Shown: in pieces, positions 1 through 5,162 of the stretch
Layout: each line of letters begins with the position of its first letter
How positions within the stretch are numbered: position 1 is the first letter of the stretch
Assembly: GCA_035291905.1 (NCBI GenBank)
Contig: DATDRF010000011.1
Location: 1-15,109 of the forward strand
DNA: 15,109 nt
Reading direction: 5' to 3'
From: JACPLA01 sp035291905
GTDB lineage: Bacteria > Bacteroidota > Ignavibacteria > UBA10030
Position numbers and translations under genes: made by a program
The notes under the pieces: generated by a model
What the model saw: the letters and a program-made list of their open reading frames with translations, nothing else
Databases searched by the model: none
Told to the model about the DNA's origin: nothing

Positions 1-218
1 AGGATATTTGGAATGAGGTAGAATCCGTTGATGTTGCTCGCAGCGCCTTTGTTTGTGCCGAGCAAGACGATATTGGCAAACGGGAGCTTTTCCGATGTTG
101 AGCTGTCCGATACGATACCCCGGATGTCGACCCCCTGCGCCAAAACGCACATCGGGAAGAGAAGCAAAAAGAGGGGCAGGAGCGGCTGTCGGGTCGGCAG
201 GGTGAGTCGTATCATCAT
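1..218 (-). CDS. TonB-dependent receptor-like outer-membrane protein, N-terminal fragment (runs off left edge)
   Basis: The first 72 codons of a leftward gene are present; the rest lies outside the window. The start is one of two adjacent ATG codons (216-218 or 213-215). Residues 1-28 form a signal peptide with a leucine-rich core (PLLPLFLLLFPM) and a likely signal peptidase I site after VLA, before QG. Residues from about 31 (DIRGIVSDSSTSEKLPFANI, then a GTNKGAASNINGFY stretch) match the beta-sandwich carboxypeptidase-regulatory-like domain (CarboxypepD_reg-like/DUF4480 type) that precedes the plug of many Bacteroidota TonB-dependent receptors. That domain also occurs in other exported proteins, so a receptor is the likeliest but not the only reading. 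No clear Shine-Dalgarno precedes it. It is divergent from ispE across the repeat-bearing spacer. Confidence 0.75.
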   Translation of the reverse strand, partial: MMIRLTLPTRQPLLPLFLLLFPMCVLAQGVDIRGIVSDSSTSEKLPFANIVLLGTNKGAASNINGFYLIPNI

Positions 219-255
219 TTCAATATCGGGAAGGAAAATCCCAAGAGCAACAATT

Positions 256-553
256 CAGGGTAGTGTCTCAATTTGGTTGTAGTTTCTAACGCAGAGACCT
301 GCCTGCGTGCCGACGATCCCAAGTCGAAATTCCCGATGAGTGTTCACTTCGGCAGGCAGGCGCAGAGGTCGCCCCGTAGAAAGAACGGGGCAGGCAGAGG
401 AGACTCCGAATTTCTGCTTTTCTCTGCGAACCCCTGCCTGCGTGCCGACCATTTCGCTTTATTGAAATGGTGAATGAATCACTTCGGCAGGCAGGTCTGC
501 GTCCTTTGCGACTCTGCGTTGTAGTCTATATTTGAAATTGAGACACTACCCTG
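256..553. repeat. 298-bp MITE-like intergenic element with perfect 19-bp terminal inverted repeats
   Basis: The ends 256-274 and 535-553 are exact reverse complements (CAGGGTAGTGTCTCAATTT); pairing stops on both sides. Inside are several hairpins: arms 298-313/349-360 and 433-448/484-495 (CCTGCCTGC-GTGC-CGA against TCGGCAGGCAGG), a 7-bp stem 371-377/385-391, and a nested 7-bp stem 449-455/464-470. CTCTGCG/CGCAGAG heptamers recur near 290, 361, 422 and 512. No convincing protein is encoded and no clear target-site duplication is seen. It fills most of the 396-bp gap between the divergent genes at 218 and 615. A related copy lies at 12918-13106. Its mobility is inferred from structure only. Confidence 0.8.
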
Positions 554-568
554 TTTCGCCGCCTCTGC

Positions 569-600
569 CTTGCTTCTCCTCCCATATTGACGTATTTTTT
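569..600 (+). promoter_or_regulatory. Candidate Bacteroidota-type promoter of ispE
   Basis: CTTG at 569-572 is followed after exactly 20 bases by TATTTTTT (593-600), then G. This resembles the Bacteroidota consensus TTTG-N19-21-TAnnTTTG. The expected transcript start is only about 8 bases before the ispE ATG at 615, which fits the absence of a ribosome binding site there. It can also be read as a weak sigma-70-like site (TTGCTT-N17-TATTTT). The same CTTG-N20-TAnnTT layout precedes lepA and the epimerase. Confidence 0.4.
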
Positions 601-614
601 GCTGACTTTTGCAC

Positions 615-1496
615 ATGACCGCGCGCGCGTACGCAAAAATAAACTTCGGGCTCAGGATTCTTGGAAGAAGGCCGGATGGTTATCATGATCTCGAGACCGT
701 CTTCCATCAGATCAATCTGTACGATGAACTGGAGTTTCGCCTCCATGAGAACACTGTAATCCTCTCCACCAGCCTGAAAGAACTCCCGTCCGACGAATCC
801 AATCTCTGCGTCAGGGCAGCGCAGCTCCTTCGCGACCTCACGGGCACAAGAGATGGAGCGGAAATAACCCTTCGCAAGAATATCCCTCTCGGAGCCGGGC
901 TCGGCGGCGGAAGCGCGGACGCGGCGGCTACGCTCCTTGGCCTCACGAACCTCTGGAATCTTGATGTCTCGGTTTCCGAATTGCATTCCCTGGCCCTCTC
1001 CATCGGGTCCGACGTCCCGTTCTTTCTTACGGGAGGGACTGCATATGCCACCGGGAGGGGTGAACTGCTGGAACCGCTTGCGGTAAACCTTCCTTATTGG
1101 ATCATTGTTGTGACACCGCCCATTCATGTTTCCACCGCCTGGGCTTATAAGAGCCTGCAGGGGAGGGAATTTGGTGAGCGAAAGGATTTGCGCAGAGTCC
1201 TTATGACGCACATGCACGAGCCCGAAACACTTGCCCGTGAACTGGTGAATGATTTCGAAGCGAGTGTCTTCGCCAGCCACCCGGAAATCATGAGGATCAA
1301 AGAGCGCATGCTTGAGTTGGGCGCCGACTGCGCTCTCATGAGCGGCAGCGGGGCCTCCGTCTTTTCTCTTGCAAGATCAGAGGCCACGGCAAAGAAACTT
1401 ATCGATGAGCTTTCGCCCCTTGGCCGCGTCTCCTCATCGCCCCCCTTCTTCTCCCCCAGACGTGAAGACCTCACAAATGAGAAAGACGGTCGTTGA
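615..1496 (+). CDS. ispE: 4-diphosphocytidyl-2-C-methyl-D-erythritol kinase
   Basis: IspE is the cytosolic GHMP-family kinase that phosphorylates the 2-hydroxyl of CDP-methylerythritol with ATP, the fourth step of the non-mevalonate (MEP) route to isopentenyl diphosphate. The 293-aa length is normal. The N-terminal motif YAKINFGLRILGRRPDGYH carries the catalytic Lys8. The ATP-binding glycine-rich loop PLGAGLGGGSADAA lies at 91-104, GSDVPFFLTGGTA with catalytic Asp133 at 131-143, and the third GHMP motif MSGSGASVFSL is near 250. I prefer ATG 615 over TTG 609 because the protein then begins MTARAYAKIN, as in the family; no Shine-Dalgarno supports either. The last ~20 residues (SSSPPFFSPRRED and on) form a low-complexity tail beyond the kinase fold. 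Its stop overlaps the next gene's start by 3 bases. Confidence 0.95.
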   Translation: MTARAYAKINFGLRILGRRPDGYHDLETVFHQINLYDELEFRLHENTVILSTSLKELPSDESNLCVRAAQLLRDLTGTRDGAEITLRKNIPLGAGLGGGSADAAATLLGLTNLWNLDVSVSELHSLALSIGSDVPFFLTGGTAYATGRGELLEPLAVNLPYWIIVVTPPIHVSTAWAYKSLQGREFGERKDLRRVLMTHMHEPETLARELVNDFEASVFASHPEIMRIKERMLELGADCALMSGSGASVFSLARSEATAKKLIDELSPLGRVSSSPPFFSPRREDLTNEKDGR

Positions 1497-3454
1497 ATTT
1501 CAGGACCACATTTCGGGCAATCGGATTTCTCCTTTGGCTCTCGTCCGTTGACGGAGCCATAGCCCAAACCGTCCCCGACACGCTTCGGCAGGCGGCCGAT
1601 ACCCTGGCCACTGCCGATTCAACCCGAAACACTTTCCTTCCCGAAATCGGCTCCTATACAAACCGCGATTCCACAAGTTTCTCCATCTCGCGGTTCATCT
1701 GGACGGATGCCGTGACCATGGGAGACCTGCTGCATCTTCAACCGGGAGTTCTCTTCCGGCGGCTTGGTTCGGCAGGGCAGCCTGATATGGCCACAATTGG
1801 GGGAATTGACTGGCGCGGATCAGCCATCCTCCTTGACGGCAGACCAATGAATGATCCGGTAACCGGAGTCGAGAATCTCTACGACATTCCGCTGGAGCAC
1901 ATAGAGCGCGTCGAATTGTTCGGCGGAACGGAATCATTTCTGCTCGCAGCAAGCGCTTCGGCAGCAGCAATGAACGTTGTTTCGCGCCAATTCAATACCG
2001 GCAGACCTGTCACCAAAGTGCGATTCATGCAGGGCCCCAGTGAACACCTCCTGACAGACGCACTCTTTGCTCAAAACATTACCAGACGGTTGAATCTCAT
2101 GTTCGGCGTTCAGCGACAGGTGACGGACGGACGATTCCTCAACTCTGCCTATGATTCATGGATCGTAAGGTCAAGGCTGCGCTACAACTTGTCCGAAAAA
2201 CTGAACCTGAGCCTGACCGACCTTTATCGGCGCTCAGTGACGGGATTCAACAATGGCGTTCTCATTGACAGCACCCGTGGCCTCGGAAACGATCCGTTCA
2301 ACGAGGCCGAAGCAGTGGTTACTTCGCGGCAAGCCTCCCAGGCGTATACGCGGCGGGATGTCACCCTGAACCTGATTGCGGCGCTTTTTCCTGATTCGGC
2401 GTGGACGACAAAAGCGGCCGTTTACTATTCGAGAGCCGACCGTGAGTACAGCGATTCCGCGTCGTCGGGTCCGTTTGAACAATTCTCCTGGAATTTCGCG
2501 GGCGCAACTCTTCGGCAAGACCTCAGGATGGAACCACTCTCAATCCTGTTTGGAGGCCAAATCGAATCACGGAAAGCCTCCTTTGTTTTGCCCTCTTTGA
2601 GTCCGATAAGAAACTATGCCGCTTTCTTCACGTCTCTTTCGCTCAATGCGTGGGATATCCTCGAACCGGCTGGCTACATGAGGGGTGAGTCCTACGGAGA
2701 AGGGAGGGCATTCTCCTACGGCGGCTCCGTCGCGATACGCCCGGCGGAAATGTTCGAGTTGAAGGCCGCTTATTCGTGGTTTGCACGCTTCCCTTCCCTT
2801 CAGGAAGGTTCCTGGGGACTCTACAAGAATTCGACGGCGGAAATCAATCTCCTGGAACGTCACGCGCTCTCAGAATTGACCGGTACGCTTCACATTGGAG
2901 AAGTATTCAGGGCTGCGGCAACTGTGTCGGAAAGGACGATCACCAACGCCCTTCTGTTCACTCCGGCCACAACTTTCTCCTCCTCTCCTCTCGCCATTGA
3001 AATCACGCCCGAGCTCTCAATCGTACAATTTTCGGGAAGTGCCGGGCTCCGACTCTGGGTTCTCGATGCCTCGGGCACCGTCACGTTTACGGAAACGGGA
3101 AAGCGGGCCTCTTCAAGCCTCCTACTTCCCAAGTTTGTCCTCACGGGCGAGATTTCCTACATGGGCGAACTCCTTGACGGGGCGTTAAAGACGCACGTGG
3201 GAGCCCGTTCACGCTATGTGGGCCGCCATAACGGCTTTCAGTTCTATCCGTCCTTCATGGTTTATGCGGAAAACACTGCCCGTTCGTTGACTCCCTTCTC
3301 CACGCTCGATCTTTATGGCGTGTTCAAGATCGGCGACGCCTTCATCAATCTCACGTGGGGAAACATCCTCGACAAGAATTACTTTACGATCTATCCCTAT
3401 CCGGAGCTCGGTCGTCACCTGAGGATCAGCATCAACTGGGTGTTTCTCGACTAG
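1493..3454 (+). CDS. TonB-dependent receptor (plug plus beta-barrel), substrate unknown
   Basis: A 653-aa outer-membrane protein. Residues 1-24 are a signal peptide (arginines, core AIGFLLWLSS, likely cleavage after GAIA). Residues ~68-165 match a TonB plug: TMGDLLHLQPGV, then IDWRGSAILLDGRPMNDP, then IPLEHIERVELFGGTES. The usual GG after the plug is replaced by SAAAMNVVSR. The remaining ~480 residues alternate in beta-strand fashion and end GRHLRISINWVFLD, with the C-terminal aromatic signature of barrel proteins. There is no obvious TonB box and no N-terminal CarboxypepD domain, unlike the receptor at 1-218. The start is TTG at 1493: it overlaps the ispE stop (TTGA), has AGAAAG 7 bases upstream, and is the only start giving a signal peptide; the ATG at 1477 is out of frame. 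Such receptors import siderophores, cobalamin, sugars or peptides; the substrate cannot be told. Confidence 0.85.
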   Translation: MNFRTTFRAIGFLLWLSSVDGAIAQTVPDTLRQAADTLATADSTRNTFLPEIGSYTNRDSTSFSISRFIWTDAVTMGDLLHLQPGVLFRRLGSAGQPDMATIGGIDWRGSAILLDGRPMNDPVTGVENLYDIPLEHIERVELFGGTESFLLAASASAAAMNVVSRQFNTGRPVTKVRFMQGPSEHLLTDALFAQNITRRLNLMFGVQRQVTDGRFLNSAYDSWIVRSRLRYNLSEKLNLSLTDLYRRSVTGFNNGVLIDSTRGLGNDPFNEAEAVVTSRQASQAYTRRDVTLNLIAALFPDSAWTTKAAVYYSRADREYSDSASSGPFEQFSWNFAGATLRQDLRMEPLSILFGGQIESRKASFVLPSLSPIRNYAAFFTSLSLNAWDILEPAGYMRGESYGEGRAFSYGGSVAIRPAEMFELKAAYSWFARFPSLQEGSWGLYKNSTAEINLLERHALSELTGTLHIGEVFRAAATVSERTITNALLFTPATTFSSSPLAIEITPELSIVQFSGSAGLRLWVLDASGTVTFTETGKRASSSLLLPKFVLTGEISYMGELLDGALKTHVGARSRYVGRHNGFQFYPSFMVYAENTARSLTPFSTLDLYGVFKIGDAFINLTWGNILDKNYFTIYPYPELGRHLRISINWVFLD

Positions 3455-3457
3455 TGT

Positions 3458-3994
3458 ATGAGCGCCATCGTCACAATTTTCGGCAGCTCCCGGGTGGCCT
3501 CAGAATCCGAGGAATACAGGCTTGCCCTGCAGATGGGAAGGCTGCTCGCTTCCGCCGGTTTTACGGTCTGCAATGGCGGGTTTGGGGGAACAATGGAAGC
3601 AGCGGCACATGGTGCCTGCGAAGCAGGCGGTCACACAATAGGCGTTACAGTGGGCGTTTTTGGCGGAAAGGCAAACAAGTGGATCAAGGAAGAGATCACT
3701 TGCACCGGCCTGGTTGAACGCCTGACGAAGCTGATTGAACTTGGAGATGCGTACATCGTTCTGCGAGGAGGGACAGGAACACTGTTGGAGCTGGCGGCTG
3801 CCTGGGAGTTTGTGAACAATGGAATGATGAAAGCAAAGCCCATCATTGTCGTCGGTTCATTTTGGGATCCCGTCATCGGGACCCTGAAGGACGAGCTTAT
3901 TTGGGAAGGATTGGGCAACTGTACTGCTCATGTCACCCGGGCTGCCGATCCCCGCGAGTGTGTGGACCTGCTGAAAAAGAAGTTCGCTCTCTAG
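3458..3994 (+). CDS. LOG-family Rossmann protein (TIGR00725-like, 'lysine decarboxylase-like')
   Basis: A 178-aa protein begins 3 bases after the receptor stop. The N-terminus IVTIFGSSRV, the NGGFGGTMEAAAHGA loop (39-53) and RGGTGTLLELAAAWE (103-117) are the nucleotide-binding signatures of the LOG superfamily, in which plant and bacterial members release cytokinin bases from nucleoside 5'-monophosphates. The hallmark PGGxGTxxE is here RGGTGTLLE: the Gly-Gly-Gly/Thr core and Glu111 are kept but Pro is replaced by Arg, as in shorter TIGR00725-type members whose function is poorly defined. The widely used name 'lysine decarboxylase' is a historical misannotation. It probably shares the ispE-receptor transcript. 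Its TAG stop overlaps the stop of the convergent glycosyltransferase gene. Substrate unknown. Confidence 0.85.
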   Translation: MSAIVTIFGSSRVASESEEYRLALQMGRLLASAGFTVCNGGFGGTMEAAAHGACEAGGHTIGVTVGVFGGKANKWIKEEITCTGLVERLTKLIELGDAYIVLRGGTGTLLELAAAWEFVNNGMMKAKPIIVVGSFWDPVIGTLKDELIWEGLGNCTAHVTRAADPRECVDLLKKKFAL

Positions 3995-5106
3995 CCGTTT
4001 GCCTTGTGCACCGCGTGGTTCAGCATTGCAAGCATGGCATCTGCTGATCGCTCCCAGTCGAACGAACGCGCCCATCGCATTGCCTCTTCCGAGAGCCTGC
4101 TGCAGAGAAGATCGTCCCTCAGAAGGAGCATCATTTTCCCCGCCAGTTCCTCCACGTTGCCGTATTCGTAGAGAAGTCCGGTCTTCTCGTGAAGGACCGA
4201 ATCCCTTAAGCCGGGCACATCGCTCGCGATGACAGGAGCTCCGCACGCATTCGCTTCCATGACCGTCAGGCCCCATCCCTCCTTCGCCGACGTGTTGACG
4301 ACGAATCTCATCCGACCGAGGTACTTCACTTTCTCATCGTGGGGGACATATCCCAGGAAGTCAACGCTCGCGCCGATGCCTGTTTCACGCGCTATGCGTT
4401 CGAGCCTCTCACGCGCGTCTCCATCCCCCACTATAAGGAGTTTGACCTTCGGGAACTCCTTCAGGACGATCCCGAAAGCGACCAGGAGGTCTTCGACGCT
4501 TTTGTATTTCTTCAGTCGGCCGAGATATCCTATGACGGGGGGAGCAGGCTTTTGTGCTCCGGCAGGTCTGTAACGATCGTGATCGACGCAGTTGTGCACC
4601 AGAAAGAGATTCTCCTCCCGATATCCGTGGGAGAGCATTTCATTCTTCGTACTTTCGGACACAACTGCAACGGGGATTCTTTTATAGACAGGGAGGGCCA
4701 GTCGTTCGCTCAGCGAAACGTAGAGGGCAGGAAGCAGCGATACCTCCGAGAAAATCGATTTCCCGAAAAGGTGGTGAATGACCCCAACAAGCGGACGCCT
4801 GACAAACAAAGGAGTGAAGAAAGGGATTTTGTTCAGATCGTCGACAACAACGTCAAAACGCTCGCGGCGAAGACGCAGGAGATAAGAAAGGGGGACACGG
4901 AAGTTGAAGGTATTGCGGCTTCCGATTCGGATGACGCGGATGCCATCGATGAGTTCTTCGCGGGATGCCCCGTGAAACCGCGAACACAACAAAGTCACCG
5001 CGTGGCCCCGTGTGACCAGCCTCTTGAAGATTTCGTGGAGATGTACTTCGGCCCCCCCGCCCAAAGGATTTCGTATATCCTGCCAGTTGATGACAAGTAT
5101 TTTCAT
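3991..5106 (-). CDS. Family 4 (GT-B fold) glycosyltransferase
   Basis: A 371-aa protein with a two-domain GT-B layout. The N-terminal acceptor domain begins MKILVINWQDIRNPLGGGAE, with the glycine loop at 16-18. The C-terminal donor domain starts at about 189 (PPVIGYLGRLKKYKSVEDLL), has KLLIVGDGD at 222-230, and carries the retaining GT4 E-x7-E motif in EGWGLTVMEANACGAPVIAS (Glu276, Glu284). Such enzymes transfer a sugar from a nucleotide-sugar to lipid, polysaccharide or protein acceptors at the cytoplasmic face; donor and acceptor cannot be deduced. It is the last gene of the leftward run, 56 bp after the DUF2723 gene, which suggests shared envelope glycosylation. A 13-codon reading frame (5103-5144) in the gap ends in a TGA overlapping this ATG, a possible coupling device. 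No clear Shine-Dalgarno. Confidence 0.9.
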   Translation of the reverse strand: MKILVINWQDIRNPLGGGAEVHLHEIFKRLVTRGHAVTLLCSRFHGASREELIDGIRVIRIGSRNTFNFRVPLSYLLRLRRERFDVVVDDLNKIPFFTPLFVRRPLVGVIHHLFGKSIFSEVSLLPALYVSLSERLALPVYKRIPVAVVSESTKNEMLSHGYREENLFLVHNCVDHDRYRPAGAQKPAPPVIGYLGRLKKYKSVEDLLVAFGIVLKEFPKVKLLIVGDGDARERLERIARETGIGASVDFLGYVPHDEKVKYLGRMRFVVNTSAKEGWGLTVMEANACGAPVIASDVPGLRDSVLHEKTGLLYEYGNVEELAGKMMLLLRDDLLCSRLSEEAMRWARSFDWERSADAMLAMLNHAVHKANG

Positions 5107-5162
5107 CGGAGCGGGGCTCTCCGCAGGTCTTCGGGAGCCGTCATGGAATTGCCCAACATTGG

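Noticed and set aside
256..553. The repeated GGCAGGCAGG/CCTGCCTGC words as a CRISPR array.
   Set aside because: The words alternate in orientation, spacing is irregular, the repeats are too short, and no cas genes are near; the structure is that of hairpins.
546..1280. A 244-codon open frame antisense to ispE.
   Set aside because: It lies opposite a clearly recognised kinase, has no family resemblance and an unlikely composition; it is a by-product of ispE codon usage.
1493..3454. The receptor as a pseudogene because of its TTG start and missing GG after the plug.
   Set aside because: The frame is uninterrupted for 653 codons, has a good signal peptide, and ends with a proper barrel C-terminus.
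3980..4000. A bidirectional terminator between the LOG-like and glycosyltransferase genes.
   Set aside because: The two stops overlap by 4 bases and I see no hairpin with a T run there.
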